Shown piece after piece: positions 12,991 to 23,776 of a DNA stretch of 64,000 bases; within the stretch, counting starts at the first letter, position 1, and each line of letters opens with the position of its first letter. Under the pieces are notes generated by a model that made no database searches, was not told the origin of the DNA, and saw nothing but the letters and a program-made list of their open reading frames with translations. The position numbers and the translations under genes were made by a program. This DNA is from Alligator mississippiensis (lineage: Eukaryota; Chordata; Crocodylia; Alligatoridae), in the NCBI RefSeq assembly GCF_030867095.1, contig NC_081835.1, positions 43,817,892 through 43,881,891 on the forward strand, read 5' to 3'.

Positions 12991-13351
12991 CAGGGGGTTG
13001 CAACCTTTTTAAAGGAGTGTACCCCTTCTAGTGGGTACCCCTTCTGGAGTATACCCCCTTCCAGACGGTGAGGGGGTTGTGCTGATGGCTGGCCAGGGAG
13101 CAGGGGGGTGGGATGCTGACAGCACAGCCAACCTGACACAAAGCCAGCAGCGCAGGGAAGCAGTGTGTGGCAAAGGCACAGAATGGTGAATGGTGGTAGT
13201 GGGGGGTGAGGAAGTGACACACGGTGGCTGCTGCCACCATTCACCACTCTGTGCCGCCACTACATGCCACTTCCCTGTGTCGCCATGCATACTCCCTGGG
13301 GCTGTCTCAAGTATCCCCAAGGGTATGCGTACCCCTGGTTGACAATCCCTG
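12991..13351. mobile_element. hAT MITE
   Basis: 361 bases with ends CAGGGGGTTGCAACC and the complement of CAGGGATTGTCAACC. Flanking duplication is GCTTAACC (12983-12990) against GCTTAACT (13352-13359), 7 of 8. No transposase. Confidence 0.85.
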
Positions 13352-13359
13352 GCTTAACT

Positions 13360-14519
13360 CATGCAATCAGCCCCCAAAGCTAGTTTGTGCTGGGCGGTGT
13401 CCCAAAGTCTCCTGACTTCCCATTCCCAGGGGCTCTGGGCTGATTCCTAACTGAGGAAGCTCCTTAGATTTCCCTCTCAGACAACCCTCAGAAGAGCAAC
13501 AAGACACCAAGGCAGGACTCAGAGGGCTCAACATCCCAAATCTGACTGGCTACATCTCTGCTGTGGGGCAGGGACACAGGGACCCCAGCCAGCAGCAGGC
13601 CCTGGTCAGGCCTTTCTCAAGCACCCTCCCTACCTGCTCTCTCCTGCAGGCTCCACACCCAGAACTGCACCAGGATGCTGTCCTGGGGCATCCCCCACAG
13701 TCACCTGCAGCCCCACCATCTCCTGCACACTTGAAAGCAGCTGTGGGGCTGACTCGGAGCAGCCTCACTGCTGCATTTTTGGGTCCGGAGCAGAGTGTGC
13801 TCAGTGACCCTGTGAGGACAGACTTCTGTCATGCTGGAGATATACACAGTGCATGACCAGGACCTGCTCACACCGGAGACCTGGAGCCTCCTGCATGGGC
13901 CAGAGCCCAAACCTAGCTGTGCGGCCGGAGTGCTGGGCTTGTCTCAGGGCAGCCTCACTGGCAGGGCATGGTGAGCTGGAGGCAGCACTGGACTCTCTCC
14001 GTGGCATTTCCAAGGGGCCCGTTGCTGGATGGGTGCATGGTCAAGCACAAGGGCAAACGGGGTGCTTCTCCCTACAGGGCCTCAGTGACCTTCCCAGTCC
14101 CCTTCCCCTGCCCATCAACAAGACTCCTTTGATGCCCTTTTACATTTGAATTGAAACTGCTCTGCCGGCAAGTGCAAGGCCAGGGTGCTCCTGAAGCGCC
14201 GCCAACAGAGAGGGGCACTACTTGTGTGCAAGCCCGGCGGGTGCAGGGCAGAGGGCAAGGGGGAAACTGCTGTGGCTTGCTCTGGCCACAGGCTCAGGCG
14301 TGTCCAGTCCCCAGCCCGCTGGTACCAACCCGTGCAGCCGGGCAGTCCCTGGCGTGGTGCCGCCGCCGCCGCCTGACCCCTCGCGCGGCAGTGGCACCCG
14401 GGGCCCAGCTGCTGCCTGCAGGAGGTGCCGGCCACGGGGACAGCGCAGGGCGTCGCTGCGCGGCTCTGGGGGGAAGGAAGCTGCGCCCCCGGCCCGGCCC
14501 GGCCCGGCAAGGTACTCAC
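13360..14519 (-). other. RASSF1 intron 1, part nearest exon 1
   Basis: Lies directly past the RASSF1A exon 1 donor. No RASSF1 exon 2 text (second half of the C1 finger) recognised. GC rises toward the island. Confidence 0.5.
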
Positions 14520-15320
14520 GGCCGCACTGCAGGCTCCTGCTGCGGACGCCCCAGATGAAGTCCCCGCACAGGTCGCACCAGGCGTGGTGGCCGCGGGCGC
14601 GGGGCCGGAAGGCGTGACCCTGGCCCTGGCCCTGGCCCTGGTCCTGGCCCGGGACGGCCCGGGCGTGCCGCACGCGGCCGAGCAGCTCGGGCATCCGGCC
14701 CGGGGCGATGCGCAGCGCGTTGGCCCGCTCCAGCCGCCCCCCGCGAGCCGGCGCCAGGTCCTGCAGCTCGATCATCTCCTGCTGCCCCCCGCGCGCCGCC
14801 CGCGCCATCCCCGGGCACCCGGGCCGGTCCTGCGCCGGGGCTGCGAGGGCCGCCCGGTCCCCGCTCCTTCGCTCCGCGCCTCACTTTCCCCTCCCCGGCG
14901 GCCCGCGGGGGCTGGCCCGGCCGCAGCAGGAGTGGGCGGCCGCCTCCCCCGGCCCTAGGAGCCGCCCCGAGGGCAGGCAGGGCTGCGGGGCAGGGGCGTC
15001 GCCGAGGCCGCGGCGGCCCGCGAGGAGCCCCCGTCCCGGCACCTGGGGCGGCTCCTCCGAGTCCCGTCACGCTCCCGCCCGTCCCCTCGGCGGCGGCGCC
15101 CCGCCGTCCCGCCCGCCTCCCCGCCCCCTTCTGCCGCCCGCGCTGGAGCCTCGCGTGGGTCGGGCCAGCCCGGAGCCGGGAGCTCCCACGCCCGGGCTGC
15201 CCGTCCCGGGGCAGAGCCGGGGGTGCCGCTCCAGCGACCAGAGGCTGCCGCGGCCCATTGGCACGGGTGTCCCCGCAGGAGAGGAAGGCACCTCGGGGCT
15301 TGGCAGCCGCCCGTGAGACC
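14360..15320. promoter_or_regulatory. CpG island over RASSF1A promoter and exon 1
   Basis: Very GC-rich, CpG-rich block that covers RASSF1A exon 1 and about 500 bases upstream of its ATG on the minus strand. Such islands mark constitutive vertebrate promoters; the human RASSF1A island is a known target of silencing by methylation. Bounds are by eye. Confidence 0.75.
14520..14808 (-). CDS. RASSF1: RASSF1 isoform A, first coding exon (partial gene)
   Basis: First exon of Ras association domain family member 1, isoform A, a scaffold that links Ras-type signals to the MST/Hippo kinases and microtubules. The exon codes 96 residues plus one base. Seen: an N-terminal IELQDLAP segment, then RLERANALRIA, then the first half of the C1 zinc finger with HAWCDLCGDFIWGV and LQCGR. 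All three match human RASSF1A closely. The exon ends at a GTGAGT donor (14514-14519), at the same codon (CGR/CAR) as the human exon. The start ATG (14806-14808) has G at -3 and +4; a second in-frame ATG lies 11 codons later. The linker before the C1 domain carries a Gly-Gln repeat absent from human. The rest of the gene (second half of C1, RA and SARAH domains) should lie at lower coordinates, but I found no matching exon there, so it is unseen or beyond the window. Confidence 0.9.
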
Positions 15321-17849
15321 CGGCTTTGCTGAGGGGGGAGGACAACCCTCGCTACTGGTGCCATGGCATTAGCCTCTTCCTGCCACAGCACAGCCTGGCA
15401 AGGAATGGGGCTGGAGCCATTTTCGTTTTTCACCCCAAAGAATAAGGCCTCACTTTCTTCTTCACAGACATCTTCCCCCTTCCCGGATGGGTCCAACCAG
15501 GGTGGAAGGAAGTGGCTTCCCTGTGGAGCAAGGAGCAGGCAGCCATCTGCAGAGCTCACTCCCACCAGCGGTGCCCCACAGGGCAGAGCCTGTAGCTAGG
15601 CAAAGGGGCTGCTGCTGGTGCCTTGTGAGTCCCCCCACACCGCACTCGCAGCCTGTGGCACCAGGAATGCATCTTTTCTCCTTCCTCGCTTCCTACCAGC
15701 CCTGCCTCATCAGCAACTGCTACTCTCTACACTCCTGGTAGGATGCCTGGCTCCAGCCACGGCTTTTAATACCCAGCTCCAAGCCAGGCAGCTGCCTGGG
15801 AATTCAACAGCCACGCTTGCACCAGTCTCCCAAGAAATGGGGCCAGACCCAATGTGGACAGAAGCAGGCAACAAAGGACATATGGTGGCCCAGGCTTATG
15901 CCATGAAGGAGGTGAAATCAAGTAGAGCTGAGAGAGGCCACTTGCCATCAGCAGGTCAAAGCACATAGCTAAGAGACTTGTAGAAATGGCACCGTCCATG
16001 GCTCAAGGGAGGGAGTAGCAGGGTGTTATGGGTGGGTTGGCTCATTAAGAGGAGCTGGGCTTTGCTTCACCTACGAGTCATCACAAGGGGAAGGCTTTCC
16101 ACCTGGGGTACATCAGAGCCTAGAAGAGCTCAGTTGCCAGTGGGAGCTTCCCCTCAGGGCACAGGGGGAAGATCCCCTCAGGCATGTGGCCTGTGGAACA
16201 CAGCATTGCAAGAACCAGAGACACTTGCCTTAACCCCCAAAGAGATGCTTTGTACTGTGCAATCCTGCAAGAGACCCCACTCACAGAGAAGGGATCTGTT
16301 TGATGTGTGGAACATGGCTAGTGGAAAAAAAATCTGAAGCCCTAATGAAAAGTAGTTGGGGGGTGGATCCCCAACTGACATGGGACTTCACCGCCATGGG
16401 TGGTGAGCTCACAAGGCTGTTGTTAGGCTACCTCCTCCTCTTCCAATGGCAGTTGAGCTTGGCTGATTAGCTCCTCTTCACTCCTCTTCCTTATCTCCAT
16501 GAATCTCCAAAACAACCAGTAAGAGGCTGGGCTCAGTCCACTGCAATGCCTATCAGCACCCCGAGGGGTGAACAGGGACCATCCCACCAAGGCTGGAAGT
16601 ATCTCATTGACACACTCATGCACTGACAGACTCCACCTCTTCATTGGGGTGACTCTTGGTGCTAGTGCCATACTCAAACAATGGCCTTGCAGCTGGCAGC
16701 ATCTTGAGATCCCCAAAATGTCAAGGGGTTTGCCTCAGTCCTTGGCCTTCTCTGAGCTGCTCAAGGCTAGTTGGCTTGGGATGACTGAGACACTGAGGAT
16801 AATGCTCCTCCTCTTCCTCATTCCAGGGTGTCCTTCATCTGCAGAGAGCACCTCACGGACCCATCTCCCCACACAATGACAACATATAGATGAGAGGAAA
16901 GCAACAGGGTCTCCAGAGAGCTTACAGACATCAGACTTCATCCTCTACATTAGCATTAGATGCTTCATTCTGACCCAATTCCTGTTTGCTGATTCTCAGC
17001 CCCTCTGCCCTTGCAGAGAGGAGCATCCCCAGCCCCCTGGGCCTATTATCTGCAGAGCAGCAGCAGCAGCTGTGCAATGGCTGGGGTAGCCCAAGATGGA
17101 ACTTGTCCCATAAAGACACTGGCTGAGTGCAAGCAGCTCCAGCCACTCCATATGTTGGAGTTTATTCAGGGTCCTCTGGCCAGCCTCACAAATCCTGTGG
17201 CTGCCACAGCTGCCAAGAAGCCCAGTCAGCTGGCAGCCAGTCCCGTTTGTTGCTGGTGGTCACCATGGTATTGCAGTTAAAAACCTGCACACAATCAGCT
17301 GCAAAGCTTGACCAGCTCACTGTCTGGTTTCAATGGAAAAAAATAGAATCAGAGCAATGGGTGGGCCTAACCAAGGAAAAGAGAGCTCCTTGGGGGCATG
17401 GCTCCTGCTGGCACTGAAATACAAGATGAATAGATCAAAAATATCCAGGACGGGCTCAAACTGAACTGGATTTTTTTTTACTCTAAGGACAAGCCATTTC
17501 CTGGGAGTGAGAGTTGCCAGGAAGCATTAACAGGGTAGCTGGTCAAAGCAGGGGACACTGAAATAAGCAGTGATTTTCCTGTCACCATCTCTTCTCCTCT
17601 TGGGCTGACCCAGTACTTCCAGATCTTGGAAAACTTATTTTCCCCTAACCACCTGCTGGCTTGATAGTGCTATTGGCAATCAGGAACAATAGTTTTCCTC
17701 TTGCATCAGAACAGATCAATAATTCAGCTGAGCAGTCATCCAGTCTACAAGTGTGGTCAATGTTGGGTGTTCTAAAGGAGGATGTAAAAACCTCACCAAA
17801 GGCAGACAACCTGCCCACCTGCATAGGGAGAACAGTGGTGAACATGTTG
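15321..17849. other. Intergenic RASSF1-ZMYND10, no recognised feature
   Basis: Upstream flank of RASSF1. Some open frames of about 100 codons resemble nothing known. Contains a CAG-rich patch near 17055. Confidence 0.4.
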
Positions 17850-17857
17850 CTCTAAAT

Positions 17858-18033
17858 CAGGGGCAGGCAATTATTTCGGGTGGAAGGCCACTTACTGAGT
17901 TTTGGCAAGCCACATGACAGGCAGCTAGGGGCAGATAAATATTAATTTTCTAAATTTTTAGGGGCCCCGTGGGCTGGATAGAATGGCCTGGAGGGCTGCA
18001 TCTGGCCCATAGGTCACATTTTGCCCACCCCTG
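17858..18033. mobile_element. hAT MITE, family 1, copy B
   Basis: 176 bases, CAGGGGCAGGCAATTA to TTTGCCCACCCCTG. Flanks CTCTAAAT (17850-17857) and CTCTAGAT (18034-18041) match at 7 of 8. Body closely matches the copy at 7607. Confidence 0.9.
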
Positions 18034-18041
18034 CTCTAGAT

Positions 18042-19184
18042 GCTACGATAGATTCAGGGTCACTTCATGGAAGTTAGTAGAGGTACTGGTCTAGTGTAGG
18101 TGTGGAGTAATTCTGTTAATTTCACTGGGAGACTCCAAATTTACACAGGGTAGATGAGATCGGACTCCACTTTTCTGCCCTTTGGGCTTACTCCCTTCCT
18201 CCAACATAGTGGCTAATCTGTTTAATCTGTTTGTCTTTTACCATGGGGGCAGATCACACTAGCAAACCCTATATTCTAAATGTGCTTATCCCTACCTCTC
18301 TGAGGAGGACTTATGCCAACTGGACATAGACCCATATCCTGTCATACCACAGCTCTGGGAAGAGGCTAGGTTCTTCCTTACTCTCCAGTTTAGATTGTGC
18401 ACCCAGAAGCCATGAAAATTCCCCGTTACCCTGCTCCCACAGTTGCAGGGAGGGTTCACTGGCTGGCCTCCTGTCACCCTAGGGAGTTTGGGGTAAGGCA
18501 GGCCAAGCTCTGATTATTTTCTAAAGCCCAGCCCAGCCCAGCCCAGCCCTGCAGTCCCAGTCACAGCTCAGAGAATGATTCAGGTAAAGTAGCAATATCC
18601 CCGCTCCTGCATGGAGTCAGCATCCTGTTGGAGTCTGCTCTCAGCTCGAGCTCTTGAATGCCCCTAGTTGATTTCTAGACAGAGGCTCTATTGCAAAAGA
18701 GACCCAGGCCCAGCATGTGCTGTGATGTTCTTTCACAGCTGGCGAGACAGAGAAAGGATCCTCACACTAGTGCCAGAAATGCAAGGGTCATTCCCTGCTA
18801 TGGATCTCTAAGTAATCAGGAAGGGACACAGAAGGAACATTGACTGATGCCCTCTGACTTTGCAACCTCCCAGGTTCCTGACACCAAAGCAGGGGAAGAA
18901 CAAACCCAAGAAAAGCATTTGCTATGAGTAACCAGTTAAAACACTTTCAACTTACCAGAACTAAGGTAGTTCTGGTGTAGCCTGAACTCCCTAGGAAAGC
19001 AGACCCTTCCTGCTGCCTTGTCTTCTCCTCACAACTCTTTTCAGATCAGAATTCTCCACCAGAATTTATGAACTGGTGGCTCCAGCCTACTTTATGGACA
19101 CTATTCACCAATGCAGAGCTTTTGCCTAGGCCCAAAAGGTGGCTTCTTGCTGAGATGGGTCTAGTGGCTGGAGGACACCCCTGG
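18042..19184. other. No recognised gene
   Basis: Contains a short CCCAG tandem near 18531-18548. Nothing else recognised. Confidence 0.4.
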
Positions 19185-19290
19185 GAGATAGCTCAGCTTT
19201 TCCATGAATCTTCCTTCTGTGATCTGGGACAAGACACTTCCCCTCTCCATGCTTCACTTTCTCCCACTTTCAAATAGGTCTGGTGATACT
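19185..19290 (+). mobile_element. MIR-like SINE fragment
   Basis: Core text TGTGATCTGGGACAAGACAC followed by a CTC/TTTC tract and AAATAGGTCTGG fits the MIR consensus layout. Confidence 0.55.
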
Positions 19291-19348
19291 GACCTAACCC
19301 ATGGAGATCAGTTGCAGTACTGACTATGGACATTAGCCACTTACCCAA

Positions 19349-19393
19349 CTTGGGCAATTCAGGGCAGTGTCTGAAAAGTCATTTGTCTTTTAT
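19349..19393. repeat. Inverted repeat, left arm
   Basis: About 45 bases matching the complement of 20217-20261 with about four differences. See the finding on this pair. Confidence 0.8.
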
Positions 19394-19504
19394 TGGCCAA
19401 GACGACATTACCAAACACTGCCAAACAGCTACAGGACAACATTGTCAAACACTGACACTTAAGGGCATACACCTTTGCTGTCTTGAAAAAGGTTCAATGA
19501 AAGG

Positions 19505-19640
19505 AAGCTGCAACAGGAGTGGAGAGTCCTGGGTTCTGATCCTAGGCCTCCCACCAATTGAGTGTGCAACCCTGGGCACATCACTTGTCTTCCCTTCACC
19601 TCTGCCTTCTCCTTCTGTCCAGCATGATGGTAATCCCCTA
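19505..19640 (+). mobile_element. MIR-like SINE fragment
   Basis: GTGTGCAACCCTGGGCACAT then a pyrimidine-rich tract and CAGCATGATGG fit the MIR core. Confidence 0.55.
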
Positions 19641-20216
19641 CTTTCTTTAAAGTATTGTGTGATCCTCTGCAAAAAGTACCTGGGTGAACACTGAGCATTG
19701 TTCTTGCCTGGAAGGGTGCCAAGCAGCATAGCTATACAATAAATCCTCTCTTCTTATCAATTTCCATTTCATATCCACCTTCCCCTTTCCTGCTAAGAAA
19801 GATGCTGATCACTGATCAGTAAACCAGTAGCTCTTATCTTTTTAACTGCTTGCTACAAGATCAGCCAGGCGGAAAGAAAGAAAGAAGGGGCAGCTGAGAT
19901 ATGAGCCCCAAGGGAAGATAGTTCCGTGCTAGGGTCTGTATCAAAATGTTCAATCCTTTCTGCTGGGGTAGGGAACTGGGTTGCCTTGGCCAGCATTAGG
20001 ACAAAAGTGTCTGTACCGTTGTATCTCCTATCCTGGTTTCAGTGGCCAGCTGGTGCTGCTGGACAGTGTCCTGGCCTACTGATGTCTATCTCCCCTCCAC
20101 TGGGGCAGTAGGGTAGATCAGCCTCACAGCAAAAGACCAGGCTGGCAAGTTCTGCATGGGTCTCACTCTCGCCACCCTCTAGCGTTAGGCAACTGGTATT
20201 GGACACACCCAAATGG

Positions 20217-20261
20217 ATAAAAGACAAGTGATTTTTCAGACATGGCCCTGAATTGCCCAAG
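20217..20261. repeat. Inverted repeat, right arm
   Basis: Partner of 19349-19393. It lies 110 bases upstream of a CR1 fragment. Confidence 0.8.
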
Positions 20262-20370
20262 ATTGCCTGAATTGGCTGTCTAGAAGCTGAGAAGACTGTG
20301 GGCTTAACTGCAAGACAGGTGGGTAGGAAACTGGCTGTGGGGCAGGACCCAGAGAGTTCTAATGTACAGA

Positions 20371-21170
20371 TCTGTGTCATCTTGGCAGGAAGTGGCCAGT
20401 GGTGTCTCGCAACGGTCAGTGCTTGGTCCAGTGCTATTTAACACCTTCATCAATGATTTGGATGTGGGGGTGAAGAGCTCACTGGCCAAGTTTGTGGATG
20501 ACACCAAGTTATGGGGAAGCATGGTCACGCTTGAAGATAGGCTGCAGATCCAGATGGACCTAGACAGGCTGGCAAGTTGGGCGGACCGGAACCAGATGAA
20601 GTTCAACGTTGAGAAATATAAAGTTTTCCACCTAGGGGTGAACAATCCACTGCACACCTACAGGCTTGGCAACGCCAACCTTAACTGCACTACAAATGAA
20701 AGGGACCTGGGGGTAATAATAGACCACAGCATGAATATGAGCCGGCAGTGCAACACTGTAGCCATCATGGCCAACAATACCCTGGCATGCATCAATTGAT
20801 GCATCTCCAGCAAAGAAGTAATTCTCCCACTCTGCTCAGCATTAGTGAGATCTTAGCTGGAGTACTGTGTCCAGCTCTAGGTACCACACTTTAACAAGAA
20901 CGTGGTAAAGCTTGAGAGAGTCCAGAAAAGACTCAGAGTCAGAGACTCGTACAGCAAGCCATACAAGGAAAGGCTAAGAGATCTGGGACTCTTCAGCCTG
21001 AAAAAGAGAAGGCTGAAAGGGGACTTGGTAGCAGCTTACTGCTACATTAGAGGTGTACATCAAGGGCTCGGTGTAACTAGGAGTAAAGGTCACAAACTCC
21101 TAGAAGACCGTTTCAGGCTCAATATTAGGAAAAACTATTTCACAACTAGAGTGCCCGGAAGAGGAAGTGT
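20371..21170 (+). mobile_element. CR1 LINE fragment
   Basis: Sense copy starting within the reverse transcriptase: SVLGPVLFNTFINDLDVGVK, FVDDTKLWGS, ERDLGVIIDHSMNMSRQCN, then a C-terminal part with LGLFSLKKRRLKGDLVAAY. It has stops between these parts and lacks the CR1 3' tail. Confidence 0.85.
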
Positions 21171-21931
21171 GGGAGACTGGTGATGTGATAAAAGAGGCCT
21201 CATCTATTGAGGCAGGTCTAGCCCCACCAGTCCATGTTTACATTCATTCTTATCTATAAAGAGAGATTAAAAGAAATGCTTAATCCGATGTTCACAAAGG
21301 AAATTATGCTCTGAAGCTACAGGCTGGATTCTTCCAGGCCTGTGCCGGGATCCACAGAACAACAAACATATCCTCCAGCATCTGTGTAAGAGGCATTTTC
21401 CATAGGGAACTTTGGCCTTGAATACTCCCAGAGGATATTTGTGGGAGAAGCTTGACTTTCCAGCAAAGGGGAGGGAAAGCAGCCAACTCCTCCCCGCCAG
21501 TGCTCCACTTGTGTGTGTGCCCTTGGTACTGTACTGGTTCCAACACTGACAATGCCTCTGGTTTTATTGAAAGTCTCATGATGTTTGATGCTTTTTTTAA
21601 TGCTCCAGAGTGATGCAATTGTAGGAGAATTTCAGATTTCAGTTAGAAGAAAAAATCACTTTCTAGCTCATGAGGGTGAGGAGGAAGCTTGAAAACAACA
21701 TGCCAGAAGGTTAAAACCTGAAGACAATGAAAACAAATGCACCACTGGTTTTCAAGCCTGAGCTCCTGACTTTTGGGCCTAACTTATGGCTCTTTGGTGT
21801 TGGTGCTGGCTAGGGTCTCTTTTTCTAACACAGACGGATGAGAGACAGATCAGAATGCTCAAAGCTGAGCAACCTAATTTTTAGGGAACTTTAGAGCCAA
21901 ATACAAACTTCTGTGGGTCAGAACTCTAGAG

Positions 21932-22790
21932 CAGGCTTGTCCAACATACGGCCCACGGGCCACCATGCGGCCCGCCAAGCCATTTTCTGTGGCACACAGT
22001 GCTGCGATGGAAAACGAAAGTAAACGCTGTTTACTTTCGTTTCCACCCCTTGTCCCTCCCCCAGCCCCTCAGCAGCTTCCTAATGGCTACTGAAGGGCTG
22101 GGGAAGGGACAAGGTTCCTACATGCACCGCGTCAGCTTGACTTTGCCGATGCAGTGCGGCTCCTCTCCTCCCCCTTCATTTCACTGTCTCGTCCTAGCCC
22201 TGCCCCTCCCTTCCTCATTTGCATGCTGGCCCCGCCCTGCGCCGGTACCATCGGCCACGTGGGCTGGAGCAGGTTGCGGTGCAGCAGGCAGGTGGGTGCA
22301 GGGGGTGTGGATGCTGACGCAGAGGGATGCTGCGGCCGGGCCCGTGGGAGATGCTGCTGCCACTGCTGCTGTGGCTGTTGGGGTGGGAAGCTGGCACCAC
22401 TCCCACCTCCCCACATCCCCCCACACCTGCAGACATTGCACTGGGAGTGATGAGTCATGGGCCCTGGGGAGGGAGGGAGCCCTTCCGGTCGGGCTCGGGC
22501 TGCCCCAGGGGAGAGGGAGCAGAGGGGTGTCCCTGAACGTCCCACACCCCCCTGTAGGGTCCCCACATGTCCCCCTGGCTGCTGAGCCCAGGCGCGCAGG
22601 TGTGGAAGCATCCTCGAGGCCACCCAGGTGGCAGGAAGGACACAGCGGGGTCAGGTGGCACCCCTTGACCCCTGCCCCACCAGATGACGGCCGGACTAGA
22701 CAGGCCGCACGAGCGCCCGCTCCTGCCGGCCCACTGGGTGATAAAAAGTTCATGATCCGGCCCCACATTCAAAAAGGTTGGACACCCCTA
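21932..22790. mobile_element. hAT non-autonomous element, 859 bases
   Basis: Ends CAGGCTTGTCCAACATACG and the complement of TAGGGGTGTCCAACC. Perfect 8-base duplication CTCTAGAG (21924-21931 and 22791-22798). The body is very GC-rich; the 265-codon open frame across it is not a transposase. Contains a perfect 14-base palindrome with a 3-base loop at 22012-22042. Confidence 0.92.
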
Positions 22791-22798
22791 CTCTAGAG

Positions 22799-23235
22799 CA
22801 TGACTAGTCAGTGGTTGGATAAGACTGGCTCAACCATGTTAGGCTCATATCCAACTCCAAGCCAGTTTAGCATGAGTGATTGTAACAGGGAACCTACAGC
22901 TCCTGCTACTGAGACAGAGAAAATGGAGGAAAGCTGTGCTTAGGCTAGCTATAAAAGAAGAGATAGCTATAGTGTGGTAGGCAGCCAGAGCCTTTTAAAT
23001 GAGAAGTGTCTATTGCTGTACAATAGGAGAGTAACTGGGGGAACCTTTTCCATATTAGTTGCAGTTCTCTTAAAAAATCACACTTAAATAATCTTTAATC
23101 TGCTAATGGCAAGAGCTGAGCATTTCCAGTGTTAAATGGAAGTTGGTTCTGGGTATCACAGTACATTTTAGCCACAGCGGATGTTCTAGATTGGTAGACC
23201 ACAGATGCATCACAAGCAGGTCCAAGGACCCCTGT
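22799..23235. other. No recognised feature
   Basis: Nothing supported between the hAT element and the next CR1. Confidence 0.4.
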
Positions 23236-23776
23236 GTGTGACATTGGTCAGGCCGCAGTTGGAGTACTGCATCCAGTTCTGGGCGCCGCACTTCAGGAGG
23301 GATGTGGCCAGCATCAAGAGGGTCCAGAGGAGGGCCATTTGCATGGTCAGGGGGCAGCAGGGCAGGCCCTAAGAGGAGAGGTTACAGGACCTGAACCTGT
23401 TCAGCCTCCAAAAGAGAAGGCTGAGAGGGGTTCTGGTGGCCATCTACAACTTATCAGGGGGGACCAGTGTGGAATGGGAGAGGCCCTGTTACCCCGAGCA
23501 CTCCCCAGAGTAACTAGGAACAATGGCCACAAGTTGATTGAGAGTAGGTTCAGGCTGGACATCAGGAAGCACTACTTCACAGTCAGGGCGGCTAGGAGCT
23601 GGAACCAACTTCCAAGGAAAGTGGTGCTCACTCCTACCCTGGGGGTCTTCAAAAGGAGGCTGGACAAGCACCTAGCCGGAGTCATTTGATCCCAGCATTC
23701 TTTCCTGCCCATGGCAGGGGGTCGGACTTGATGATCTGCTCAGGTCCCTTCCGACCCTATCAACTATGAAACTATG
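23236..23776 (+). mobile_element. CR1 LINE 3' end
   Basis: Sense, 5'-truncated. Starts at LVRPQLEYCIQFWA-like text, includes FRLDIRKHYFTVRAARSWN and ends with the CR1 tail and ACTATGAAACTATGAAA. Confidence 0.88.

Noticed and set aside
14516-15565. 349-codon open frame on the minus strand over the RASSF1 island
   Set aside because: It is a different frame from the RASSF1A exon, made long by GC-rich sequence lacking stops, and its residues are Ala/Gly/Pro/Arg-rich with no known domain.
21999-22796. 265-codon frame in the hAT element at 21932
   Set aside because: No hAT dimerisation domain or BED finger. The frame is a by-product of the GC-rich body of a non-autonomous element.
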